This document shows, one piece after another, positions 55,161-63,541 of a stretch of 64,000 nt of DNA. The notes under the pieces are model-generated. The model did no database searches and was not told where the DNA came from. It worked only from the letters and a program-made list of their open reading frames with translations. The translations under genes were made by a program, and so were the position numbers. The DNA comes from Paenibacillus sp. PL91 (lineage in GTDB: Bacteria; Bacillota; Bacilli; Paenibacillales; Paenibacillaceae), in contig NZ_JABBYG020000004.1 in assembly GCF_012935325.2 (NCBI RefSeq), positions 372,001 to 436,000 of the forward strand, read 5' to 3'. Position 1 is the first letter of the stretch, and every line of letters begins with the position of its first letter.

Positions 55161-56272
55161 TGATAAGGTATCTCCTTATTCTGCTGGCCATTGTTTTCTT
55201 GCCTAGCTGTTCGTCATTGGAATTCAAATCCAGAACGATAGTCATCCCCGAAACGGAGGCTGTACCCGAACTGGCACATTCGAACGGTGATTTTGAAGTA
55301 AACAAAATATATCGTTTGTTCGAGGATGATGAACAGGTTATGCAAATTTTGGGCTGGGCAGATAACGAACATATTGTCGGCAAATACATGACCATGAATA
55401 GAGCTCAATCGATGAAAACGGTAGACTACCGGAACCAAACAAGCCAAACGATAACGAACCTGAATGCAAACACAGAGCCCAGCCTGCTTTCTCCGGACGG
55501 ACGACATGTTGGTCTCTACGATTGGGATAATAAAGAAGGCAGTGCAACGAAGCTGTATAACCTGAACGACAAAAAGTCGACTTCATTCGTTGATAATAAC
55601 ATACCATTGAGCGGCATGATGACTTGGTCTAACAACAGCCGTTATTTAGCTTTCTTTCTGTATGATAAAATTCCGACGTTTCAAGAAAAGCTGACCATCT
55701 ACGATGTATCAGCTAAAAAGATGAAACAAATCGTAATGCCAATCCATGAAGAGAAGAGCTGGGCGAGGTATGCGAAGGTTTCCGACGATGGGGAAACCGT
55801 GTTGATCGTCAAGCAGACATATGACAGCCAGTTGATGCTATTCGGTAAACTAGATGGCAATCGTCTCATAGAACTGTATGAGCATAAGCTTAGCATCGAT
55901 GTTTCGGTCGATTATCTCAATAATGATCAAATCATGTTTGTCAGCGAAAACAATTTGCTTTTTGTCTTTGACCGCCGCAATAAGGCGACCTCAATCTTGA
56001 GCGAGCAAATTGGCTTATTCCGGCTAACGGCGGATCGCAAGTATATCGCGTATTCAAAGGATTCCCAAAACACTTACGCTGCCAAATTGCAAGGAAACAA
56101 CCTTCTTGGCGAGCAGGAGATCTTCAAAGGGATGAATCCGGCACAATTGGAGTGGAGCCCATCTGGCAATAAGCTTTATTTGAACGGCTGGAAGTCATTT
56201 GATGATCGAAGCAAAAGCAAACCGATCGCGCAAATACAAAATATGATGCATTACATTATTGAATTTAAGTAG
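55157..56272 (+). CDS. lipoprotein with TolB/WD40-like beta-propeller repeats
   Basis: The ATG at 55157 overlaps the kinase stop (ATGA). The 371-residue protein begins with a short signal peptide, IRYLLILLAIVFLPSCSS, with a lipobox-like LPSC, so it should be anchored to the outer face of the membrane. The rest has repeated segments typical of a beta-propeller, e.g. SLLSPDGRHVGLYDW, MMTWSNNSRYLAFFL, FRLTADRKYIAYSK and LEWSPSGNKLYLNGW, each with the SPDG/YIAY style of TolB-like blades. No catalytic motif is seen. Tight coupling to the two-component system suggests it works with the kinase, for example as a sensor for an envelope signal. Confidence 0.8.
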   Translation: MMIRYLLILLAIVFLPSCSSLEFKSRTIVIPETEAVPELAHSNGDFEVNKIYRLFEDDEQVMQILGWADNEHIVGKYMTMNRAQSMKTVDYRNQTSQTITNLNANTEPSLLSPDGRHVGLYDWDNKEGSATKLYNLNDKKSTSFVDNNIPLSGMMTWSNNSRYLAFFLYDKIPTFQEKLTIYDVSAKKMKQIVMPIHEEKSWARYAKVSDDGETVLIVKQTYDSQLMLFGKLDGNRLIELYEHKLSIDVSVDYLNNDQIMFVSENNLLFVFDRRNKATSILSEQIGLFRLTADRKYIAYSKDSQNTYAAKLQGNNLLGEQEIFKGMNPAQLEWSPSGNKLYLNGWKSFDDRSKSKPIAQIQNMMHYIIEFK

Positions 56273-56291
56273 TTTGTTAGTTTGTTTACTC

Positions 56292-56333
56292 AAAAATGCC
56301 CTTACAGCTGCCAGCTGTAAGGGCATTTTTTTT
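56292..56333. terminator. strong bidirectional terminator
   Basis: A perfect 19-nt inverted repeat (56292-56310 with 56312-56330) built around CAGCTG, flanked by an A-run on the left and a T-run to 56333 on the right. The inner bases must form the loop. It ends the two-component/lipoprotein operon. Confidence 0.93.
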
Positions 56334-56370
56334 GATTCCATAAAACGACTGGATTCAACATTTATAGATA

Positions 56371-56388
56371 CAACTTGTTTACAAGTTG
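56371..56388. promoter_or_regulatory. inverted repeat CAACTTG-N4-CAAGTTG, possible operator
   Basis: Two perfect 7-base arms with a TTTA spacer lie about 75 bp upstream of the amidase gene. No T-run follows, so a protein-binding site is more likely than a terminator. A TATAAA box at 56415-56420 follows, without a clear -35. Confidence 0.5.
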
Positions 56389-56460
56389 GAGAAGTGCTCG
56401 AAATTTGGCTCGCGTATAAATAAAAGTAGCTGTTTAACATGATAAAATGAGGAGGACAAC

Positions 56461-57210
56461 ATGCTGCACCCGTACACAAGGAAGCGAAAAACTCGCCTCG
56501 CTAGATTGATTGTATTTCTATTCATTCTATTATTGATTGCTGTGTCTGTCATCGGCATTGCCGCTAACAAGCAAGAGAAGCCGAATGCCTTGTCTGCCAT
56601 CCCAACGACAAAACCAGTGAGCCAGCTTGTAGAGGATCATTTGAAAGAGACCTATAAGATTGTCATTGATGCCGGACACGGCGGCAAAGATCCGGGGGCG
56701 GAAGGGGTTAGCGGTCAGAGGGAGAAGCTGTTTACATTGTCCTTATCTTTAAAGGTTTACGATCTACTCAAGCAAGAGGACATGTTTGAACCTTATTTGA
56801 CTCGAAGCGACGACAATTTTATCGATCTGGACAAGCGTCCCGATATCGCGAACCAAATGAATGCGGACGCTTTCGTGTCTATTCATGCCAATACTTTTAC
56901 GGATGAGTCCGTTGGCGGAACCGAAACCTTTTATCGTCATGACGACAGCGTGCAATTAGCCCAGAGCGTACATGATAAGGTTGTAAAGGAAATGGGCTTC
57001 CAGGACCGTGGCATCAAGAATGAACAGCTAAAGGTTCTTTCTCTAAGCAAAGTGCCGGCAATATTGCTGGAAGTGGGCTATCTGACGAACCCCTCAGAAG
57101 AGGCGACTCTCCTCGGAGAAGACGGACAAGCTCGCGCGGCTCGCGCCATTGTAGACGGCTTGAAGCAATATTTTACGAACAAACCGCAAGATGCCATTAT
57201 ACATTCCTAA
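56461..57210 (+). CDS. membrane-anchored N-acetylmuramoyl-L-alanine amidase (Amidase_3)
   Basis: GAGGAGG precedes the ATG at 56461. The 249-residue protein has a basic N-terminus and one hydrophobic helix at about residues 16-34, then a zinc amidase domain with the standard ligands: His73 in DAGHGGKDPG, Glu88 in GQREKL, His142 in SIHANT, and catalytic Glu204 in LLEVGYLTNP. It cleaves the bond between MurNAc and the stem peptide in peptidoglycan outside the membrane. Size and layout resemble CwlD-type amidases (about 240 residues with an N-terminal anchor), which act in spore cortex maturation, but the sequence does not settle whether it is a spore or vegetative enzyme. It is a single gene between terminators. 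Confidence 0.9.
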   Translation: MLHPYTRKRKTRLARLIVFLFILLLIAVSVIGIAANKQEKPNALSAIPTTKPVSQLVEDHLKETYKIVIDAGHGGKDPGAEGVSGQREKLFTLSLSLKVYDLLKQEDMFEPYLTRSDDNFIDLDKRPDIANQMNADAFVSIHANTFTDESVGGTETFYRHDDSVQLAQSVHDKVVKEMGFQDRGIKNEQLKVLSLSKVPAILLEVGYLTNPSEEATLLGEDGQARAARAIVDGLKQYFTNKPQDAIIHS

Positions 57211-57233
57211 GATTTGGATCTAAAAAAACGAGC

Positions 57234-57275
57234 AAAGGCTCTTCTGTGCAGATGACAGAAGGGCCTCTTTTCATT
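57234..57275. terminator. terminator between convergent amidase and LacI genes
   Basis: Arms 57234-57247 and 57255-57268 form a stem of about 13 pairs with one mismatch and one wobble around a 7-nt loop. An A-run lies before it (57222-57228) and a T-rich tract after it, so it can serve both convergent genes. Confidence 0.8.
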
Positions 57276-57312
57276 TATTTATACCTTTTTATTCATTTGT
57301 GTGCGCCATTCT

Positions 57313-58314
57313 TCATTCAACTTGGCCACCTTGCAGCTCACAAGTAGAAGCACGAACGACAAGCTCCGGTTCCAAGTAAACGGTTTTGAGTGATTCCGGT
57401 TTATCTATAAGTTCAAGAATGGTAGCTGCGATGACCGACGTGATCGTCGCGATGGCTACGCCTACTACTGTCATGGGAACGCCGATGTCTTCCATTTGGG
57501 GAAGGTTGTCGTAGCTGACTACTGAAATATCCTCCGGGACGCGAAGCCCATGCTCGCCTATCGCCCGAAGGATGCCGCGAGTCAAATCGATGCCTCCGCT
57601 GATAACGGCTGTTGGGCGCGGCGTACGCTCAAGCATCGTTCGCGCGGCCATATACCCGTCGTGGAATTCTAAGCCGCTCATCTGTAATACCGCGTCGCTC
57701 CTGGCTGGCAGCCCTAGAATGTCAATTTCCTCCCTGAAGGCTTCAATCTTAACCGTTTGCAAAGGATCATGCGACCGAGGTTCGCCGATATACGCGATAT
57801 GCTTATGACCGAGCCCCGCTAAGTGACGAACGGCAAGGCGAACCGCTTGTCCCCGATTTACGTCAACAGCGGAGTAAGGCGTGTATCCGGCAGCGCCGTA
57901 GGTGAGAATCGGGATTTGCAGCGGGTTTAAGTTGTTGAAGCTGGAAATGCGATCCTGGTCTCCGAAGACGAGAATGGCGTCTGCTTGGTAGCGGCGGAAA
58001 ATTTCAACCGCTGATTCCAAATTGCTGATCGATAGTAAAGTGATGTAGCCGTTCTTCTCAAGCTGTTCATTAATTTTGGTAATGAGGGAGGAAAGCGCGG
58101 CGCGTTCAATGGATGGCCATACGACGCCGATCGCCCCGCTTTTTCGTGAGACGAGATTTCGGGCCGCGATGTTGGGCTGGTAGCCCATTTCCTTTGCGAT
58201 GGCAAGAATATGCTGCTTTGTTTTGTTCTGGACGAGCGGGCTGTCTCGCAGCGCCTTTGAGACAGTGGAGAAGCTGACGCCGGCCCGGTCTGCAATATCT
58301 TTAATCGTTACCAT
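57313..58314 (-). CDS. LacI-family transcriptional regulator
   Basis: The ATG at 58314 follows GGAGGG on the reverse strand. The 333-residue protein has the N-terminal LacI helix-turn-helix (VTIKDIADRAGVSFSTVSKA), the hinge region YQPNIAARNLVSRKSGAIGV, and a periplasmic-binding-protein-like sensor domain (GLGHKHIAYIGEPRS, RPTAVISGGIDLTRGILRAI, PEDISVVSYDN). It is divergent from the SDR/LarA-like/kinase operon. A palindrome overlapping that operon's promoter (58445-58458) is a good operator candidate, so it probably represses the operon until a sugar acid or related ligand binds. Confidence 0.93.
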   Translation of the reverse strand: MVTIKDIADRAGVSFSTVSKALRDSPLVQNKTKQHILAIAKEMGYQPNIAARNLVSRKSGAIGVVWPSIERAALSSLITKINEQLEKNGYITLLSISNLESAVEIFRRYQADAILVFGDQDRISSFNNLNPLQIPILTYGAAGYTPYSAVDVNRGQAVRLAVRHLAGLGHKHIAYIGEPRSHDPLQTVKIEAFREEIDILGLPARSDAVLQMSGLEFHDGYMAARTMLERTPRPTAVISGGIDLTRGILRAIGEHGLRVPEDISVVSYDNLPQMEDIGVPMTVVGVAIATITSVIAATILELIDKPESLKTVYLEPELVVRASTCELQGGQVE

Positions 58315-58410
58315 GAATTCCCTCCGGAAGGCACATACAAGTACTCATTTATGTCGTTCACTTTATCACAGAATGTCTATTTTGCAAATGAAAGCGGTAT
58401 GCTTTTCGTA

Positions 58411-58439
58411 TAGACAGGTAAGGAATATTCGGATATGAT
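58411..58439 (+). promoter_or_regulatory. sigma-A promoter of the Ni-pincer/sugar-acid operon
   Basis: TAGACA (58411-58416, -35) and TATGAT (58434-58439, -10) are separated by exactly 17 bp. The predicted transcription start falls inside the palindrome at 58445-58458. Confidence 0.8.
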
Positions 58440-58444
58440 GAAAA

Positions 58445-58458
58445 TAACAACGTTGTTA
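58445..58458. promoter_or_regulatory. 14-bp perfect palindrome, likely LacI-family operator
   Basis: TAACAACGTTGTTA is a perfect even palindrome with a central CG, the usual shape of LacI/CcpA-type operators. It lies five bases after the -10 box and ahead of the GGAGGAG ribosome binding site, so binding would block transcription start. The divergent LacI gene is the natural partner. Confidence 0.75.
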
Positions 58459-58480
58459 ATTTGGGAGGAGTGGTTAGTTT

Positions 58481-59242
58481 ATGTTTAGTTTACAGGATAC
58501 CGTATCGGTCGTGATCGGCGGAAATGGCGTGTTGGGGAGCGCCATGGCAAGTGCGCTTGCCGAAGCGGGTTCGAAGGTAGCTGTCGTTGGCCGTGATATG
58601 GCAAAGGCCGCATTGGTGTGCGAGCAAATTGAACGCAGCGGCGGTTCGGCAAGATCCTTCCAAGCGGATGCGACTAAGAAATCAGAGCTTGAATCGGTGC
58701 TTGAGCAAGTCCTGCAGTGGGGAGGACGCGTGGATACGCTAGTCAATGCCTCAGGGACGAACAGCACGACGCCGTTTTTTGAACTAGAGATGGATGAATG
58801 GGACCGGATTATGGACGTTAACTTGAAAAGCGTCGTGCTGGCATGCCAAGTATTCGGAAAAAGAATGGTTGAACAGGGGAGCGGCGGCTCCATCATTAAT
58901 ATTTCTTCGGTATCATCCGAACCGGCGCTTTCCCGCGTTTTCACTTACTCGGCATCCAAAGCGGGAGTTAACAGCGTCACGCAATTTTTAGCCCGCGAAT
59001 TGGCTCCGCATCAGATAAGAGTTAATGCCATTATTCCAGGCTTTTTCCCTGCCGAGCAAAATAAAAAGATTTTATCTCCGGATAGAGTTGAATCGATAAT
59101 GCGGCATACCCCGATGGATCGCTTTGGAGCTCCAGAGGAGCTGAAAGGCACAGTCGTATACTTAGCCTCTCCGCGTGCATCATCGTTTGTAACCGGTGCT
59201 TTTCTGCGGGTAGACGGCGGATTTGGAGCGATGACGATATGA
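58481..59242 (+). CDS. SDR-family oxidoreductase, mannonate/gluconate dehydrogenase-like
   Basis: The ATG at 58481 has GGGAGGAG upstream. The 253-residue short-chain dehydrogenase has a modified glycine motif GGNGVLG (residues 13-19), NASG at 89-92, Ser143 in ISSVSSE, and catalytic Tyr156/Lys160 in YSASK. It resembles the SDR group that includes gram-positive D-mannonate oxidoreductase (fructuronate reductase) and gluconate 5-dehydrogenase. It should interconvert a sugar acid and a keto acid with NAD(P)H in the cytosol. It is first in the operon and overlaps the LarA-like gene by four bases, so the two steps are probably linked. Confidence 0.88.
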   Translation: MFSLQDTVSVVIGGNGVLGSAMASALAEAGSKVAVVGRDMAKAALVCEQIERSGGSARSFQADATKKSELESVLEQVLQWGGRVDTLVNASGTNSTTPFFELEMDEWDRIMDVNLKSVVLACQVFGKRMVEQGSGGSIINISSVSSEPALSRVFTYSASKAGVNSVTQFLARELAPHQIRVNAIIPGFFPAEQNKKILSPDRVESIMRHTPMDRFGAPEELKGTVVYLASPRASSFVTGAFLRVDGGFGAMTI

Positions 59243-60516
59243 GCGATATTTTAACACAGTTAGTTGAAAACATACCGCTTCCTAAGCTTGTGAAGATACG
59301 CCAGTCATTTGACGACACGGTTTTAGAGAATCCGCTTGAGCATCTCTCTGCTCGGCTGCAAGCATCCGAATCCATGGCTGGAATTGCAGCCGGTCATAAG
59401 GTTGCGGTCGCCGTCGGAAGCCGGGGCATTTCCCGAATCGATGAATTGACGAAGACGGTTATCGACGAGCTGAAGAGAATTGGAGCAGAGCCATTCATCG
59501 TGCCATGCATGGGAAGCCATGGAGGAGCGACAGCGGAAGGGCAGACGGAGGTGCTTGCTCATCTAGGCATTGACGAGCAGAGAATGGGCTGTCCCGTGCG
59601 CTCTTCCATGGAAGTCGTTCTTCTGGAGCATCTGCCGAACGGGTTGCCGGTTTATTGCGACAAAATCGCCGCGACAGAGGCGGACGCAATCGTCGTCATC
59701 AACCGGATAAAGCCGCATACCGCTTTTCGAGGGGCTATTGAAAGCGGCATGTTCAAGATGATAGCGATCGGGCTGGGCAAGCAAAAGGGGGCAGAAGCTT
59801 GCCATCAGCTTGGCTTTAAGTATATGGCTGAGAACGTACCTGCAATGGCAAAGGTTATGATCGAGAAGCTTCCGATTAAATTTGGCGTGGCGATCGTGGA
59901 AAATGCATATGACCAGATTTGCCGGATCGAGGTTCTCGGCACCGATTTCATGGAGGAAAGGGAAAAGGAGCTGCTCATTGAAGCGAAAATCAGGCTTCCC
60001 CAAATTCTTTTTACGGAGCTTGACGTGCTCGTGATCGACTATATCGGCAAGAACATCAGCGGCGACGGAGCAGATCCGAATATTACGGGAAGATACCCGA
60101 CGCCCTATGCGCATGGAGGCCCCGAGGTCAATAAGATGGTTGTTCTTGACCTTACGCCGGAATCCCAAGGAAATGCCAACGGCGTAGGCACGGCCGATTT
60201 TACGACGAGCCGGCTGGTTGGCAAGACGGATTGGCCGAGCACCTATGCGAATGGGCTGACCTCAACGGTCTGTGCGCCAACTAAGCAGGCGACTACGCTT
60301 GCGAATGACCGCGATGCCATTAAAGCGGCTATCAAAACCTGCAACATTTTGGATTATACCGCGTGCAAGCTTGTCCGCATCCGCGATACGCTCCACCTTG
60401 GAACGATTGAAATTTCGGAAGCGCTGCTTCAGGAAGCAAAGCTCAATCCGCGCATCGAAATTTTAGAAGGGCCTTACGAGTGGACCTTCGACGAGGAAGG
60501 ATATTTGCCGAAATGA
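59239..60516 (+). CDS. LarA-superfamily (DUF2088) nickel-pincer racemase/epimerase homolog
   Basis: The ATG at 59239 overlaps the SDR gene (ATGA). The 425-residue protein resembles lactate racemase LarA, which uses a nickel-pincer nucleotide bound to a lysine. Likely counterparts of the LarA active site are His94 in GSHGG, His160 in RIKPHTAFRG, Lys181 or Lys183 in GLGKQKG, and His189 in AEACH. It also has GADPNITGRYPTPY in the C-terminal part. Neighbours are an SDR, a FGGY sugar kinase and LarE/LarB/LarC, so the substrate is more likely a sugar acid than lactate. LarA homologs that epimerise gluconate have been reported. Assignment to a particular sugar acid is inference. Confidence 0.85.
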   Translation: MSDILTQLVENIPLPKLVKIRQSFDDTVLENPLEHLSARLQASESMAGIAAGHKVAVAVGSRGISRIDELTKTVIDELKRIGAEPFIVPCMGSHGGATAEGQTEVLAHLGIDEQRMGCPVRSSMEVVLLEHLPNGLPVYCDKIAATEADAIVVINRIKPHTAFRGAIESGMFKMIAIGLGKQKGAEACHQLGFKYMAENVPAMAKVMIEKLPIKFGVAIVENAYDQICRIEVLGTDFMEEREKELLIEAKIRLPQILFTELDVLVIDYIGKNISGDGADPNITGRYPTPYAHGGPEVNKMVVLDLTPESQGNANGVGTADFTTSRLVGKTDWPSTYANGLTSTVCAPTKQATTLANDRDAIKAAIKTCNILDYTACKLVRIRDTLHLGTIEISEALLQEAKLNPRIEILEGPYEWTFDEEGYLPK

Positions 60517-62027
60517 ATGCGGATCACAAAATAGTCATTGCGATTGATATCGGAACGACAAGCACGAAGACGCTGGCTGTCGATCTTGCTGGAAACATTC
60601 AAGGCAGCGAGTCGATTGAATATCCGCTGCATACGCCAAGTCCGGGTTATGCCGAGCAAGACCCGGATGTCATCTATGAGGCTGTGCTTGAAGGTGTAGC
60701 GAGCGTTATGAAGAAAGGCGGCTATTCGGCTGAAAATGTAGTGTGCGCGGCGTTCAGCTCCGCCAATCACAGCTTGATTCTTCTAGATGATAGCGGGCTT
60801 CCGCTTACTCCGAGCATTACATGGGCTGACCTGCGCGGCGCCGTTCAGGCAGAGCGATTGCTTGCAGACGGCACCGGCTTGCCGATATATTCGCGGACGG
60901 GAACGCCGATCCACCCGATGTCGCCGCTCATCAAGCTGATCTGGATGAGGGAAGAGCGTCCAGCACTATTTTATACAGCATGCCATTTCGTTGGCATAAA
61001 GGAATATATTTTAAATAAGCTGTTCGGTGTTATGGTCATGGATCATTCTCTGGCAAGCGCAACGGGATTATTTAACTTGGAAACGCTGGCATGGGATAAA
61101 GAAGCGCTGCTACTGGCAGGTATCAGCGAGGAGCAGCTGCCGAGGCTAGTTCCAACCACGGAACGTTTGGATGGACTGATGCCGGAAGCAGCCGAGCGAA
61201 TGGGACTTAGCACAAGCACGGCGTTCATAGTCGGCGCGCAGGACGGCGTGCTCGCCAATCTCGGTATCGGAGCTGTGGAGGAAGGCGTGCTCGCCGTTAC
61301 GATTGGCACAAGCGGTGCGGTGCGAACCGCTGTAAGCCAGCCTACTTTCGATCCGGCAGGACGGTTGTTTTGCTACGCTTTGACGAGTAAGCATTGGATT
61401 GTTGGCGGGCCTTCCAACAATGGCGCTATCGTAGCGAAATGGATTACGGATCGGATTTACCCGGGCAAAGCGATTGAAGAGGTTCTTCCTCTTGCGGCAG
61501 CCGTGCCTGCGGGAGCAAACGGTCTGCTCTTTCTGCCGCTCTTATCGGGTGAGCGGGCTCCTTTCTGGGACGCGCAGGCGAAAGGGGTTATGTTCGGACT
61601 GACGCTCTCGCACAGTGAAACGGATATGCTTCGTGCTGCAATGGAAGGGGTCATGTTCCAAATTACGGCTATCGCTTCATTAATGAAGCAAGCCGGGGAG
61701 ACGCCTAAGGAGGTTCGGGCATCCGGAGGCTTTGCGCGCTCAGCTTTATGGTGCCAAATGATGGCCGATATGCTGGGGGTACCGGTCAGCGTGCCTCTAT
61801 CCGTTGAAAGCTCGGGACTTGGAGCCGCTCAGCTTGGATTATACGCCATGGATGGCTGCGAAGGTCCGCTGCTGAGGTGGAAGATGGATGAAGGCAGCCT
61901 CTATGTACCGGATTTAATAAATCATAAACAATATCAAAGCCTATTGCCGCTATATTTAAGCTTATACGATCGATTGAAAGAGCCAATGAGAGAAATTTCG
62001 AAGCTGCAAAACACGTTGGTTGGTTGA
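60513..62027 (+). CDS. FGGY-family carbohydrate kinase, gluconokinase-like
   Basis: The ATG at 60513 overlaps the LarA-like gene's stop (ATGA); an earlier in-frame start would run deep into that gene. The 504-residue kinase has the N-terminal ATPase motif IAIDIGTTSTKTLAVD, a substrate-binding region with ITWADLRG, GAQDGVLANLGIG and TIGTSGAVRTA of the ATP-binding fold, and the FGGY-type LFLPLLSGERAPFWDAQAKG. The GERAPFWD form is common in gluconokinase-type members. It phosphorylates a sugar or sugar acid with ATP. In this operon the substrate would be the product of the LarA-like and SDR steps, for example gluconate. Confidence 0.88.
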   Translation: MNADHKIVIAIDIGTTSTKTLAVDLAGNIQGSESIEYPLHTPSPGYAEQDPDVIYEAVLEGVASVMKKGGYSAENVVCAAFSSANHSLILLDDSGLPLTPSITWADLRGAVQAERLLADGTGLPIYSRTGTPIHPMSPLIKLIWMREERPALFYTACHFVGIKEYILNKLFGVMVMDHSLASATGLFNLETLAWDKEALLLAGISEEQLPRLVPTTERLDGLMPEAAERMGLSTSTAFIVGAQDGVLANLGIGAVEEGVLAVTIGTSGAVRTAVSQPTFDPAGRLFCYALTSKHWIVGGPSNNGAIVAKWITDRIYPGKAIEEVLPLAAAVPAGANGLLFLPLLSGERAPFWDAQAKGVMFGLTLSHSETDMLRAAMEGVMFQITAIASLMKQAGETPKEVRASGGFARSALWCQMMADMLGVPVSVPLSVESSGLGAAQLGLYAMDGCEGPLLRWKMDEGSLYVPDLINHKQYQSLLPLYLSLYDRLKEPMREISKLQNTLVG

Positions 62028-62053
62028 CTTTAGCAGGAGGAGGGAGCAGTAAC

Positions 62054-62869
62054 ATGCATGATAAATATAGCAAGCTGCAAGCGATTTTAAAGGAAATGGA
62101 ATCCGTCGTGGTAGCGTTCTCTGGAGGCGTCGACAGCACTTTTCTTTTGGACGCTGCAATTAAGACGCTTGGAAGCGAGCGTGTGTTGGCGGTTACGGCC
62201 GACTCGGAGACTTATCCGACGGAAGAGCTTGAGGAAGCTATCCAGCTGGCCAAACGTCTTGGCGCGACACATAAGGTGATTGAAACGTCCGAGCTTCAAA
62301 TACCTGGTTATAAAGAGAATAATGCCAACCGTTGTTATTTTTGCAAAAAGAGCCTGTTCGAGCATCTAGAACCGTTCATCAAGGACGGAGACTACCGCCA
62401 TATCGTATATGGGCTGATCGCGGATGACATGAATGAGCATAGGCCGGGTGTTCAGGCAGCGAAGGAACGCGGCGTGCGCGGACCTTTACAGGAAGCGGGT
62501 CTTTATAAAGAAGAAATCCGTGACTTATCCCGTGAGCACGGGCTTGCCACTTGGAATAAGCCGTCCTTCGCCTGTCTTTCCTCACGAATCGCTTACGGCG
62601 AGACGATTACGATCGAGAAGCTTGGACGCGTCGGTGAAGCCGAGCGCTATATTCGCTCCCTTGGCTTCGGTCAAGTCAGGGTAAGAAGCCATGGCGATAT
62701 CGCCAGAATCGAAGTGGAGCAAGGCGCCATGGAGCAATTGATTAGCTATGCATCGATCATCTCGGACCGATTGAAGGAGCTTGGTTTTATCTATGTGGCC
62801 ATGGATCTTTCCGGTTATCGCAGCGGCAGCATGAACAAAGTGCTTGAACGCGGAGGAGCGGCGATATGA
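62054..62869 (+). CDS. larE: LarE, ATP-dependent sacrificial sulfur transferase
   Basis: The ATG at 62054 follows AGGAGGAGGG; the frame continues up to 62024 but without a site. The 271-residue protein has an N-terminal PP-loop SGGVDST (residues 23-29) for AMP activation of the cofactor precursor carboxylates, plus the LarE-typical region KPSFACLSSRIAYG with Cys174, at the position of the cysteine that donates sulfur in lactobacillar LarE. Cys94 and Cys97 (NRCYFC) are also present, making three cysteines, the pattern reported for LarE forms that bind an iron-sulfur cluster instead of sacrificing the cysteine; this is inference. It adds two sulfurs to make the nickel-pincer ligand. Confidence 0.92.
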   Translation: MHDKYSKLQAILKEMESVVVAFSGGVDSTFLLDAAIKTLGSERVLAVTADSETYPTEELEEAIQLAKRLGATHKVIETSELQIPGYKENNANRCYFCKKSLFEHLEPFIKDGDYRHIVYGLIADDMNEHRPGVQAAKERGVRGPLQEAGLYKEEIRDLSREHGLATWNKPSFACLSSRIAYGETITIEKLGRVGEAERYIRSLGFGQVRVRSHGDIARIEVEQGAMEQLISYASIISDRLKELGFIYVAMDLSGYRSGSMNKVLERGGAAI

Positions 62870-63540
62870 ACGAATTTGAGGATCTTGGATTTTGCAAGCT
62901 GGATGTGGGGCGCAATGAGCGAACCGGGCATCCGGAGGTCGTTTTTGGACAGGGCAAAACAACGGATCAGGTGGAAACGATATTTTCCCGGCTTGTTGAG
63001 ATTCATGGCAGGGCGCTTGTAACTCGCGCAACACCGGAGATGGGCGAACGAGTGGCTGCAAAATTTCCTGAAGCGCGCTATGACGAAGCTTCCCGCCTTA
63101 TCTCGCTAGGAAGGTCAACGCGAGTGCTTCCTGGCAAGGTAGCTGTTGTGACCGGCGGGACATCGGATATTCCAGTAGCGGAGGAAGCGGCAGGGACAGC
63201 GGAGTGGATGGGCTGCGAGGTTGATCGGATCTATGACGTCGGAGTCGCTGGCATCGATCGGCTGCTAAGCCAAAAGGAACGGATCAGGGAAGCATCTGTT
63301 GTCATTGGGGTCGCGGGCATGGAAGGAGCGTTGGTGAGCGTTGTAGGCGGACTCGTGCGCAGGCCGGTTATTGCTGTGCCGACCTCCGTAGGATACGGCG
63401 CGAATTTACAAGGCATTACGACGCTTCTTGCCATGATGACCTCCTGCGCTGCAGGCGTAACGGTAGTGAACATCGATAACGGATTTGGGGCAGGTTTTCA
63501 AGCCGCAATGATTTTACAACTGGTAGCGGAGGGCACTTAG
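62866..63540 (+). CDS. larB: LarB, nickel-pincer cofactor biosynthesis carboxylase
   Basis: The ATG at 62866 overlaps larE (ATGA). The 224-residue protein has an N-terminal segment with GHPEVVFGQGKT and a PurE-like C-terminal domain (VAVVTGGTSDIPVAEEA, then VIGVAGMEGALVSVVGGLV, RRPVIAVPTSVGYGA). LarB carboxylates and hydrolyses nicotinic acid adenine dinucleotide as the first step toward the Ni-pincer nucleotide. Order larE-larB-larC next to a LarA-like gene is consistent with dedicated cofactor supply. Confidence 0.93.
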   Translation: MNEFEDLGFCKLDVGRNERTGHPEVVFGQGKTTDQVETIFSRLVEIHGRALVTRATPEMGERVAAKFPEARYDEASRLISLGRSTRVLPGKVAVVTGGTSDIPVAEEAAGTAEWMGCEVDRIYDVGVAGIDRLLSQKERIREASVVIGVAGMEGALVSVVGGLVRRPVIAVPTSVGYGANLQGITTLLAMMTSCAAGVTVVNIDNGFGAGFQAAMILQLVAEGT

Positions 63541-63541
63541 C

